A DNA stretch of 64,000 nucleotides, taken from Bacteroidales bacterium (GTDB taxonomy: Bacteria > Bacteroidota > Bacteroidia > Bacteroidales > F082). A model generated the notes under the pieces. The model saw only the letters and a program-made list of their open reading frames with translations. It searched no databases and was not told where the DNA came from. The position numbers were made by a program, and so were the translations under genes. Positions 51,764-59,224 of the stretch are shown one piece after another (the first letter of the stretch is position 1; every line of letters starts with the position of its first letter). The stretch is from contig JAFYIE010000030.1 of the NCBI GenBank assembly GCA_017538795.1, positions 33,326 to 97,325 of the forward strand, read 5' to 3'.

Positions 51764-52474
51764 TTATTTTGCAAATGATGCGATGACCCATTGGATGTCT
51801 TGCCAGGCCTTGCTGAACCATTCGACGTTGGCGTGAATGATGTTGACAGGTTCCGACAATCCGCCGCCAAGCGAGTAAAGAATTATCGCAAGGTTGAAGA
51901 ACACAAAGGTGAAGATGTACAGGAAAGAGCGTAACACGCCGGCTTTCTGAAGGTCGCTTTGGTCGCTGCGGGTGTCTTTTTTCCAGCAGCTGATATGGAA
52001 CATGAGTGTGAAGCCGATGATGAAGTCGATTACAGGCAGACATTCATTTTTTATCATCAGACGGATGAAAACCATCACGAAAGTGATATATGGCAGCATG
52101 TATGGCGCCAGTAACATTATGATGTTGTTGCCGGTGTTTGATGCCACATAGCCGAGTGTAGTGTCGTTTGCGGTGAGTGAATCAGACGATTTCGCGTTGA
52201 ACTCGCTGATTTTTTTGCGGAGGAAGAGGCCTCCGACGAGCATGTGAGCGCCTTCGTGTGCCATGGTTTGAATGATGTCGAGGTTTCTCCTGAAGAGAAT
52301 CGCGGAGAAGACGAGGAAGGCAATCATTCCGATGGCGAGCCACAGATAGCCCTGGTAGGTGTCGGTTTTGAATGAGCCTATGACGTAGATGATGCATCTG
52401 TAGAACTCAAAAGCCGCCAATGCGAGGGTTAGCAGAAACACTAACGATGTTATTAAACGCCAAAGTTTTTGCAT
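51764..52474 (-). CDS. M50B-like membrane metallopeptidase
   Basis: 236 aa with about five membrane segments (LITSLVFLLTLALAAFEFYR, GYLWLAIGMIAFLVFSAILF, IIMLLAPYMLPYITFVMVFI, VIDFIIGFTLMFHI, SFLYIFTFVFFNLAIILYS). A zinc motif HEGAHMLVGGLF follows the second segment, and N..P-like IIMLLAPYMLPY is compatible with the M50B family. It may process membrane proteins or be a non-peptidase relative. 6 bp separate it from the T9SS protein gene upstream; likely one transcript 53356-50132. Confidence 0.7.
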   Translation of the reverse strand: MQKLWRLITSLVFLLTLALAAFEFYRCIIYVIGSFKTDTYQGYLWLAIGMIAFLVFSAILFRRNLDIIQTMAHEGAHMLVGGLFLRKKISEFNAKSSDSLTANDTTLGYVASNTGNNIIMLLAPYMLPYITFVMVFIRLMIKNECLPVIDFIIGFTLMFHISCWKKDTRSDQSDLQKAGVLRSFLYIFTFVFFNLAIILYSLGGGLSEPVNIIHANVEWFSKAWQDIQWVIASFAK

Positions 52475-52480
52475 AATTTT

Positions 52481-53356
52481 TTATTTTGAGATGAATAATT
52501 TCTTCACTATGGTTTTTTCGCCAATGATTTTAACGAAATATTGACCTTCAGGGATGACTGAGAGGTCGATGTTGTCTGTTTTCTCAGTGCTCAGAACGAT
52601 ACGGCCTGTCAGGTCGATGATTTCGATGCAGCTGATATTTAAATCATTGTCATTCAATATCTTAACAACGTCATTTGCAGGGTTTGGATAGATGCTGACG
52701 TCGGTGTTTATGCTGTTGTCTTCAACGGCGTAAGGCATGTCGCAGTCGTTGTATTCCGGGTTGACGAAAATCACGTTGTTATCCTCGTGATAGCAGAGCA
52801 GATGATACATCTCACCGTCGCTGTCGTGGTCGGCTTCCCACATTCCGACATTCATGAAACCGCGGCTGCTTCCGACGCCTTCAATCCAGAATTCCGATGC
52901 GTCTGGAAGACCGATAAAAGAGAATGCTATTTTCTTTCTCGAGAGGCCGTTAAGGTCAGTGATGGTTGTAACTTCCGTCACCTGCATCGGATGCTCGTTG
53001 TCGTCATTAAAGAAATCGCCTTCTTCGAGGTCATAGTCGTAGAGAAGAAACTCATCGTCCAATGAAGTGCCGTTCCATTTGCGGTAATAAACCTGGTTGC
53101 CATCGTTACGGTAAGCTCCGTCAAGATATAAATCGTTAACCTCGCTGTCAACGTATAAGGTGGTGTATTGAAGACCATCGATTTCCACTATTTCGTCTGA
53201 AAAATGATATTCGTGGAATGTGCCGACCGGATGAGGTGCGCTCCAAGTGTATTCGCCATAGATATACCATATTTGAGCGTTGACACTCAATGAGATAGCA
53301 AATATTGCAACTGTCAAAGCCGCGAATCTTTTTAAGAATTGTAAACGTTTTGCCAT
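52481..53356 (-). CDS. Secreted protein with T9SS sorting domain
   Basis: 291 aa. Signal peptide FAALTVAIFAISLSVNAQ after a basic start. The mature part (~190 residues) is rich in aromatic and acidic residues (YIYGEYTWSAPHPVGTFHEY, LLYDYDLEEGDFFNDD, LICYHEDNN-like) and has no recognised domain. The C-terminus is a type A sorting domain: VSIYPNPANDVVKILNDNDL, IDLTGRIVLST, IPEGQYFVKI, KLFISK. Function unknown; exported via T9SS. Confidence 0.8.
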   Translation of the reverse strand: MAKRLQFLKRFAALTVAIFAISLSVNAQIWYIYGEYTWSAPHPVGTFHEYHFSDEIVEIDGLQYTTLYVDSEVNDLYLDGAYRNDGNQVYYRKWNGTSLDDEFLLYDYDLEEGDFFNDDNEHPMQVTEVTTITDLNGLSRKKIAFSFIGLPDASEFWIEGVGSSRGFMNVGMWEADHDSDGEMYHLLCYHEDNNVIFVNPEYNDCDMPYAVEDNSINTDVSIYPNPANDVVKILNDNDLNISCIEIIDLTGRIVLSTEKTDNIDLSVIPEGQYFVKIIGEKTIVKKLFISK

Positions 53357-53430
53357 AATTACTCTAATTTAATTTAAGCTACAAAAATACGTATTTTTTT
53401 AATACAAGACATTGAATTTGTTAAAAATCG

Positions 53431-53438
53431 TATCTTTG
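53431..53438 (+). promoter_or_regulatory. -7 element of hemW, suggesting a leaderless transcript
   Basis: TATCTTTG ends only 4 bp before the GTG start codon at 53443. In Bacteroidota transcription begins a few bases after this element, so the mRNA would start at or next to the start codon. Confidence 0.65.
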
Positions 53439-53442
53439 CATC

Positions 53443-54552
53443 GTGGCAGGCATCTATATCCATATCCCGTTTTGCAAGTCGAAGTGCGCTTATTGCAACT
53501 TCTTTTCGGTTGTTTCCGAGAAGCGGCGTGATGATTTTCTTGACGCTTTGAAACGCGAGGCTGAGGCGAGAAAAGATTATTTGGGTGAAGAAGAAGTGAA
53601 AACGGTTTACTTCGGCGGCGGCACTCCGAGTATTATGAGAGCTTCAGAGATCTCGGAAATTCTCGATTGCCTAAAAAAGAATTACAAGATAGCCGCCGCC
53701 TCGGAAATCACTCTTGAGGCTAATCCCGATACCGTTTCAAAGGAGTCGTTATTTGCATATAAATCATTAGGAATCAATCGGTTAAGCATCGGAATTCAGA
53801 GTTTTTTCGATGACGACTTGCAATATCTCAGCCGAAAACACGACTCGAAGCATGCGCGGCAGGTTTTGGAATGGGCCCAAGAAGTTGGTTTTCAAGAGAT
53901 TACCCTTGATTTGATTTATGGCATTCCTACTTTGACGGATGAGAAATGGCGTAAGAACTTGGAAATTTTCTTCTCGACAGGTTTTAACCATCTTTCGGCC
54001 TATGCTTTGACGGTGGAGGAGAAGACGGCACTCGGGCAGCGTATTAATAAAGGTGTGGCGGCGCCTGTATGCGAAGACGCTACGATTCGACAATATGAGA
54101 TTCTTTGCGAAGCGACTGAAAATCATGGATTTGAGCATTATGAGATAAGCAATTTCGCGCGACCGGGACATTATTCGAAGCACAATACTATTTATTGGAA
54201 AGGCGAGAAATATCTCGGTTTGGGACCTTCGGCGCATTCGTTTGACGGCGTCTCGAGGCAGTGGAATGTGGCGGGCGTGAAAGATTATTGCGAGAGCTAT
54301 TCCTTTGAAAGAGAACAACTTACGCCTGATGATCGCTACAACGAATACATAATGACCTCGTTACGCACCATGTGGGGTGTCGATTTGGAGTATCTCCGCC
54401 TGAATTTCGGTGAAAAATATGCCGAAAAGTTCGAAAAAGGCGTTGAAAATCACATTTCAAGCGGGAAAATGTTCCGAAAAGACCAGAATTTCATTTTGAA
54501 CGACAACGGCATGCTATTTGCCGACGGTATCGCAGCGGAACTCTTTTTCTAA
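53443..54552 (+). CDS. hemW: HemW-type radical SAM heme chaperone
   Basis: 369 aa, starting with GTG (MAGIYIHIPFCKSKCAYCNF). The radical SAM motif CKSKCAYC (CxxxCxxC, residues ~11-18) and GGGTPSIM, NPDTVSKESLFAYKSLGINR, LSIGIQSFFDDDLQYLSRKH, LDLIYGIPTLTDEKW, HYEISNFARPGHYSKHNTIYW are HemW features. The enzyme family was long labelled coproporphyrinogen III oxidase; HemW is now viewed as a heme-binding chaperone. The length fits HemW and lacks the HemN-specific N-terminal extension. A family A repeat begins 1 bp after the stop. Confidence 0.9.
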   Translation: MAGIYIHIPFCKSKCAYCNFFSVVSEKRRDDFLDALKREAEARKDYLGEEEVKTVYFGGGTPSIMRASEISEILDCLKKNYKIAAASEITLEANPDTVSKESLFAYKSLGINRLSIGIQSFFDDDLQYLSRKHDSKHARQVLEWAQEVGFQEITLDLIYGIPTLTDEKWRKNLEIFFSTGFNHLSAYALTVEEKTALGQRINKGVAAPVCEDATIRQYEILCEATENHGFEHYEISNFARPGHYSKHNTIYWKGEKYLGLGPSAHSFDGVSRQWNVAGVKDYCESYSFEREQLTPDDRYNEYIMTSLRTMWGVDLEYLRLNFGEKYAEKFEKGVENHISSGKMFRKDQNFILNDNGMLFADGIAAELFF

Positions 54553-54553
54553 C

Positions 54554-54638
54554 GTCATTTCGAGCGACCGCAGGGAGTCGAGAAATCTCCTCCATTGCAG
54601 GAGATTTCTCCATTTCGCTTCGCTACAGTCGAAATGAC
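54554..54638. repeat. Palindromic repeat family A, after hemW
   Basis: GTCATTTCGA ... AGAAATCTCCT, CCATTGC, AGGAGATTTCT ... TCGAAATGAC. It begins 1 bp after the hemW stop codon and may serve as its terminator. Confidence 0.9.
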
Positions 54639-54715
54639 ATGTGAATTTCATTTTTTTGCAATTAATGTTAAAAAATTTTAAGAAAAAAGTTTGCACAGTA
54701 TTCAAAATTTTTGTA

Positions 54716-54723
54716 TAATTTTG
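54716..54723 (+). promoter_or_regulatory. -7 element of the helicase operon
   Basis: TAATTTTG, 18 bp before ATG 54742. Confidence 0.6.
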
Positions 54724-54741
54724 TAACCGAAAAATTGAATC

Positions 54742-57216
54742 ATGCAGACGCAGAAAATTGAAAACGCTAAGTTGGAAATGGTCGACAAGTTCGTCCGTTA
54801 CACCAACATGAACATCTTCCTGACCGGAAAGGCCGGTACAGGAAAGACGACGTTTCTGCGTTGTTTGGCTGCCAATCCGACAAAACGAATGGTGATCCTG
54901 GCGCCGACAGGTGTTGCCGCCATCAATGCCGGAGGTCAGACGATACATTCGTTTTTCCAGTTGGAATTCGGGCCGCAGGTTCCCGACGATGCCACCGAAT
55001 CATCGCCGGGTAGAGATGCTATAAATCGCGTCTCTGCAGCGCAATATCAAAAATTTTCTGCTGTCAAATTAAAAATCATCCGCTCGCTGGAACTCCTTGT
55101 CATCGACGAGATTTCGATGGTGCGCGCCGATTTGTTGGATGCTGTGGACGCAGTCTTGAGGCGTGTGCGCCGTAACGAGAAACCGTTCGGGGGCCTGCAG
55201 GTGCTGATGATTGGCGATATCCACCAGCTCGCTCCGGTGGCAAAAGAAGAGGAATGGGCTTTGTTGCGTGGCTATTACAAATCGGTGTATTTCTTTGATA
55301 GTCATGTGCTTACGAAAACGCCGTACTGTTGTATCGAGCTGGAGCATATATATCGTCAGGAGGACAGGAAGTTTATCGACATATTAAATAAAGTGCGCAA
55401 CAACCGCCTCGATGCTGCGAGTCTGGCAGTTCTCAACAGTCATTTTAACCCTGATTTCGAGCCGAGTGTTGAAGATGGTTACATCACTTTGATGACGCAT
55501 AATCGTCAGGTTGATGAGATAAACGAAAGCAAGCTTAATGCGTTGAAAACCAAGCTATTGAAGTTTAAGGCAAAGGTCTTTGGCAACTTTCCTGAGACAT
55601 CGTATCCTACCAAAGCGGAGCTCGAGCTGAAAATCGGGGCGCAGGTGATGTTCGTGAAAAACGATCCGTCGCCGGAGAAACAATATTTCAATGGAAAAAT
55701 CGGTCGGATTGTCAGCTACGACGAGGATAGCGGACTCGAGGTACGGTGCGGCGACGAGGTGATTGAGGTGAAACCGGTGACATGGTCGAATTTCGAGTAT
55801 CGTATCAACGAAGAGACCAAAGAAATAGAGGAAAATGAGGTCGGAAACTTCACTCAGATTCCGCTCAAACTGGCTTGGGCGATAACGATTCACAAGAGCC
55901 AGGGTCTGACTTTCGACAAGGTGATTCTGGATGCGAGTCTGGCATTCACTCACGGTCAGGTTTATGTGGCGTTGAGCCGCTGCACGTCGCTCGAAGGACT
56001 GGTTTTGAAGGCAAAATTATCGCAGAGTGGCTTGTTTAATGATCTGATTATAAACCAGTTTGTGGCTGAATTGCCATCAAGGGAGCCGAACGAGGAACAA
56101 TTTGAATACAACAAGAAACTTTACGAGTCGCAGATGCTTTTCGAACTCATTGATTTTCATGATATTGAGAGCGATTTGAACGGCATCAGAAAGGTGGTTT
56201 TCGCCAACAAAGGCAGCTTCGACGCTTCTGTAAACGAGAAAGTGGCTCCGAAAGGGCAGAAGTTTCATGAGGAAGTGGTGGAGGTGTCGGAGAAATTCAA
56301 GCGTCAGATTGGTGCCATTTTAAAAGATAACTTTCAGATTGACAACAACTTACAACTTCAGGAAAGAGTTAAGAAAGGTAGTTCGTATTTCCTGGATAAG
56401 CTGTCGGATTTGGACGAGATTTCCGGTTTGCCTTTTGAAACCGACAACAAGGCTGTTAACGACCAGATAAAGAAGGAGTTAGACGCGTTTAATACCGATT
56501 TCTTTGTGAAAAAAGCTTGTCTCGAGTGTTGTTTGGGCGGCTTTGAGATGAAGAAATATCTTGCTACGAAGAACAAGAAAATCGTTGAGGCTGAGGAACT
56601 TAACAAATCGAAGAAGGCGAAATTGAGCAGAAAGCAATTATCGAAGGATGATTCTAAGCTCTTTAAAGCTTTGGTGGCGTGGCGCGAGCAAGTAGCTGAC
56701 GCTCTTGAGGTTAGCGAGACGAAAGTCATCCCGACGACCACCTTGACTGCCATCGCGGAGAAGAAACCGATGTCGGTGAAGGAGTTGAAGTCGCTGTCGA
56801 AGATCGGAGCTACACGTTTGCAGCGTTTTGGTGCTGATATTTTGAATATAGTGCTTGAACATCAAGGATTTAAGAAGCAGGAATTTGACGATGCAGAGTC
56901 GAAGGAAGAACTGGAACTTGGGACTTCGGTGAAGCGTACGAAGGAGCTGATAGAGGAGGGGCTTTCGATTGATGAGATCGCTGAGAAGCGTAGTATGGCG
57001 CGGTCGACGATAGAGCAGCATGCGGCGGAGCTGGTGCTGAAAGGCTACGCCGACGCCAAAGATTTCATGAGCGAAGAACATTACGAAACTATCAAAGAAT
57101 ATTTTGAGGAAACTAAGGATTCGTCGCTTGGAGCCGCTCGCGATGTGCTCGGAGAGGAGTACTCGTGGGGGGAATTGAGAATTGTTTTAAATGAAATGAA
57201 ACGTAATACATTATGA
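54742..57216 (+). CDS. PIF1-like ATP-dependent helicase with HRDC and HTH_40 C-terminus
   Basis: 824 aa. Superfamily 1B helicase: Walker A FLTGKAGTGKTTFL (~residues 28-41), VILAPTGVAAINAGGQTIHS, DEISM (Walker B, ~118-122), GDIHQLAPV, and late motifs LAWAITIHKSQGLTFD and GQVYVALSRCTSLEGL. A C-terminal HRDC domain (LVAWREQVADALEV..., SKIGATRLQRFG, ~645-715) and an HTH_40 module (KELIEEGLSIDEIAEKRSMA, ~735-824) complete a layout common in Bacteroidota. Between motif Ia and Walker B the segment SPGRDAINRVSAA is encoded by a family B palindrome (55010-55037). It overlaps the sirtuin gene by 4 bp. Confidence 0.9.
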   Translation: MQTQKIENAKLEMVDKFVRYTNMNIFLTGKAGTGKTTFLRCLAANPTKRMVILAPTGVAAINAGGQTIHSFFQLEFGPQVPDDATESSPGRDAINRVSAAQYQKFSAVKLKIIRSLELLVIDEISMVRADLLDAVDAVLRRVRRNEKPFGGLQVLMIGDIHQLAPVAKEEEWALLRGYYKSVYFFDSHVLTKTPYCCIELEHIYRQEDRKFIDILNKVRNNRLDAASLAVLNSHFNPDFEPSVEDGYITLMTHNRQVDEINESKLNALKTKLLKFKAKVFGNFPETSYPTKAELELKIGAQVMFVKNDPSPEKQYFNGKIGRIVSYDEDSGLEVRCGDEVIEVKPVTWSNFEYRINEETKEIEENEVGNFTQIPLKLAWAITIHKSQGLTFDKVILDASLAFTHGQVYVALSRCTSLEGLVLKAKLSQSGLFNDLIINQFVAELPSREPNEEQFEYNKKLYESQMLFELIDFHDIESDLNGIRKVVFANKGSFDASVNEKVAPKGQKFHEEVVEVSEKFKRQIGAILKDNFQIDNNLQLQERVKKGSSYFLDKLSDLDEISGLPFETDNKAVNDQIKKELDAFNTDFFVKKACLECCLGGFEMKKYLATKNKKIVEAEELNKSKKAKLSRKQLSKDDSKLFKALVAWREQVADALEVSETKVIPTTTLTAIAEKKPMSVKELKSLSKIGATRLQRFGADILNIVLEHQGFKKQEFDDAESKEELELGTSVKRTKELIEEGLSIDEIAEKRSMARSTIEQHAAELVLKGYADAKDFMSEEHYETIKEYFEETKDSSLGAARDVLGEEYSWGELRIVLNEMKRNTL
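55010..55037. repeat. Palindromic repeat family B inside the helicase gene
   Basis: GTAGAGATGCTATAAATCGC and GTCTCTGC: an imperfect palindrome close to GTAGAGACGCGA..TCGCGTCTCTAC. In frame it encodes GRDAINRVSA. The intergenic relative is at 50076-50100. Confidence 0.75.
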
Positions 57217-57917
57217 AAAAGTTAGTAATCTTATCTGGAGCGGGCATCAGTGCCGAAAGTGGAATCAGTACGTTCAGAGACGCTGGCGGACTGTGGGACA
57301 AATATCCGGTGATGCAGGTGGCGTCGATTGAGGGCTATGAGGCTGATCCTGAGTTAGTTATCAATTTCTACAATGAACGCCGCAAGCAGCTTTTAGATGT
57401 GAAACCGAATCAAGGTCATATTCTCTGTGCCGAGTTGGAGAAATATTTCGACGTTACTGTTGTGACGCAAAACGTTGATAATCTGCACGAAAGAGCCGGC
57501 AGTCACCATATCATTCACCTTCATGGCGAGCTGACGAAGGTTTGCTCGAGCTATAATCCGAACGACCCTCGTTACATCCGCGAGCTTAAACCTGAGGAGT
57601 TTGAGGTGAAAATGGGCGACAAAGCAGGTGACGGAAGCCAGTTGAGACCGTTCATTGTGTGGTTCGGCGAGGCGGTGCCTGAAATCGAGACAGCTGTGCA
57701 ATACGTTGAAAAAGCCGACATCTTTGTCATCATCGGAACGTCGATGAACGTGTATCCGGCAGCAAGCCTGCTGTATTATGTTCCATCAAATGCTGATGTT
57801 TATCTCATTGATCCTAAAGATGTTAACATCAACTCGAATCGTCCGATAACACATATTAAAAAAGGTGCCTCTGAAGGAATGAAAGAACTTCTAGAGCTAT
57901 TAGCTAATAGCCATTAG
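57213..57917 (+). CDS. cobB: Sir2-family NAD-dependent protein deacylase
   Basis: 234 aa. Removes acyl groups from lysines using NAD+. NAD site LVILSGAGISAESGISTFRD, TQNVDNLHERAG, catalytic His in IIHLHGELTKV (~residue 101), VIIGTSMNVYPAASLLYYVP. The zinc-ribbon cysteines of typical sirtuins are not present: after HLHGELTKVCSSYN only one Cys remains, and the segment RYIRELKPEEFEVKMGDKAG replaces the ribbon. It is translated in overlap with the helicase gene (ATGA). Confidence 0.9.
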   Translation: MKKLVILSGAGISAESGISTFRDAGGLWDKYPVMQVASIEGYEADPELVINFYNERRKQLLDVKPNQGHILCAELEKYFDVTVVTQNVDNLHERAGSHHIIHLHGELTKVCSSYNPNDPRYIRELKPEEFEVKMGDKAGDGSQLRPFIVWFGEAVPEIETAVQYVEKADIFVIIGTSMNVYPAASLLYYVPSNADVYLIDPKDVNINSNRPITHIKKGASEGMKELLELLANSH

Positions 57918-57954
57918 CCATTAGCAATGATCTTCTCTAAACCTAATGGCTATT
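57906..57954. terminator. Convergent hairpin between cobB and pth
   Basis: AATAGCCATTAG (57906-57917) pairs perfectly with CTAATGGCTATT (57943-57954) across a 25-base loop. It includes the cobB stop codon and reaches the pth stop. Probable two-way terminator, without a strong T tract. Confidence 0.5.
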
Positions 57955-58513
57955 TGTTGTTAAATTGATTCATTGTCAGATTCGGGCCTATTGCCACAAA
58001 GCTTTTGACAAATTCAACAGCTACATCCAATCGAGGCTGGATATCGTCTATTTCCTGCTGTTTCCATTCACCGATGACGAAGTCGATTTGTTTTCCTTTG
58101 GCGAAGTCGTTGCCGATGCCGAAGCGCAGGCGGCAGAAGTCGCTGCTTCCGAGTGACTCGATGATGTTTTTCAAGCCGTTATGACCGCCGTCGCTGCCTT
58201 TTTTGCGCATGCGGAGAGTGCCGACTGGCAGTGCGAGGTCGTCGCAGACCACGAGGATGTTCTCCATCGGGATTTTTTCTTGCGTTGCCCAGTATTTCAC
58301 GGCTTTGCCCGAGAGGTTCATATAAGTCGTGGGTTTGATCACAATCATCTGGCGGCCTTTGTATTTCATCTCCGACACCATCGCCAGTCGGCTGGTGGTG
58401 AAGGAACATTCGAGGTCTTTCGCCAGACGGTCGGCGACCATAAAACCAATGTTATGCCGCGTGTTGGCGTACTCGGCTCCGATGTTTCCCAGACAAGCAA
58501 TCAAGTATTTCAT
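57950..58513 (-). CDS. pth: Peptidyl-tRNA hydrolase
   Basis: Releases tRNA from prematurely dropped peptidyl-tRNA. Start ATG 58513 (MKYLIACLGNIG), 187 aa; the open frame upstream is the terminator region. Motifs: YANTRHNIGFMVADRLA with catalytic His (~20), KPTTYMNLSGKAVKYW, VVCDDLALPVGTLRMRKKGS, GGHNGLKNIIESLGS, RLRFGIGN. The -7 element TATTTTTG (minus strand 58518-58525) ends 4 bp before the ATG, suggesting a leaderless mRNA. Confidence 0.93.
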   Translation of the reverse strand: MKYLIACLGNIGAEYANTRHNIGFMVADRLAKDLECSFTTSRLAMVSEMKYKGRQMIVIKPTTYMNLSGKAVKYWATQEKIPMENILVVCDDLALPVGTLRMRKKGSDGGHNGLKNIIESLGSSDFCRLRFGIGNDFAKGKQIDFVIGEWKQQEIDDIQPRLDVAVEFVKSFVAIGPNLTMNQFNNK

Positions 58514-58517
58514 GCTG

Positions 58518-58525
58518 CAAAAATA
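58518..58525 (-). promoter_or_regulatory. -7 element of pth
   Basis: CAAAAATA on the plus strand, that is TATTTTTG on the minus strand, 4 bp from the start codon, the same spacing as for hemW. Confidence 0.5.
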
Positions 58526-58527
58526 AA

Positions 58528-58553
58528 AAAAAGCCTTCAATCGAAGGCTTTTT
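58528..58553 (-). terminator. Intrinsic terminator after rplY
   Basis: AAAAAGCCTTC and GAAGGCTTTTT pair over the loop AATC, with T runs on both sides. It ends the prs-rplY transcript just before the pth promoter. Confidence 0.9.
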
Positions 58554-58578
58554 CCATATAAATTTCTTAAAATTTACA

Positions 58579-59202
58579 TTATTTTGCTTCTGCTGCAGGT
58601 GCTGCTGCGCCTTCTGCTGCTGGAGCTGCTTCTTCACTTTCTTCTTCAGCTGCTGCGTTACGTGGAGCCTTGACGTCGACGACGATGGTGTTCTCAGAAA
58701 CGAGAACCTGCATCTTTTCGAGGTTGAGGTCTTTCACCTTAATAGCCTGGTTCATCTGAAGTTTTGTGACGTCGACGATGATGTTATCCGGAAGATCGTT
58801 GACATAACCGCGAACTTTCAATTTTGAAAGGTTCATGTTCATGCGGCCACCACGCATAACGCCTGGGCATGTACCCTGTGTGCGGATAGGAAGCATAACT
58901 GTGATAGGGTTGTCTTCGTTGACATCGAGGAAGTCGGCATGCATGACTTCGTCAGTAACTGGATGATACTGAATGTCTTGGAGGATTGTGTGGTAAACTT
59001 TACCGTTGATTTCGAAGTCGATAATCAATGTCTCAGGTGTGTAAAGAATCTTCTTGAAGCTTCTTGCGTCTGTTGAGAACTTCACCTGTTCGATGTTGTT
59101 ACCGTAAATAACGCATGGCACTTGGCCGTTCATGCGCAATGCTTTAGCATCTTTTTTCCCTACGTTCTCGCGAAGAGAACCGCTCAATGATACTGAATTC
59201 AT
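58579..59202 (-). CDS. rplY: Ribosomal protein L25, CTC form
   Basis: 207 aa. Binds 5S rRNA in the large subunit. N-terminal L25 domain (LSGSLRENVGKKDAKALRMN, VPCVIYGNNIEQVKF) and a C-terminal TL5/CTC beta domain (FLDVNEDNPITVMLPIRTQG, VRGYVNDLPDNIIVDVTKL, VLVSENTIVVDVKAPR). The tail is a low-complexity Ala/Glu run, usual in this group. 22 bp after prs on the same strand, closed by a strong terminator. Confidence 0.95.
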   Translation of the reverse strand: MNSVSLSGSLRENVGKKDAKALRMNGQVPCVIYGNNIEQVKFSTDARSFKKILYTPETLIIDFEINGKVYHTILQDIQYHPVTDEVMHADFLDVNEDNPITVMLPIRTQGTCPGVMRGGRMNMNLSKLKVRGYVNDLPDNIIVDVTKLQMNQAIKVKDLNLEKMQVLVSENTIVVDVKAPRNAAAEEESEEAAPAAEGAAAPAAEAK

Positions 59203-59224
59203 TTTGTTTGTTTTTAATTGTTAG

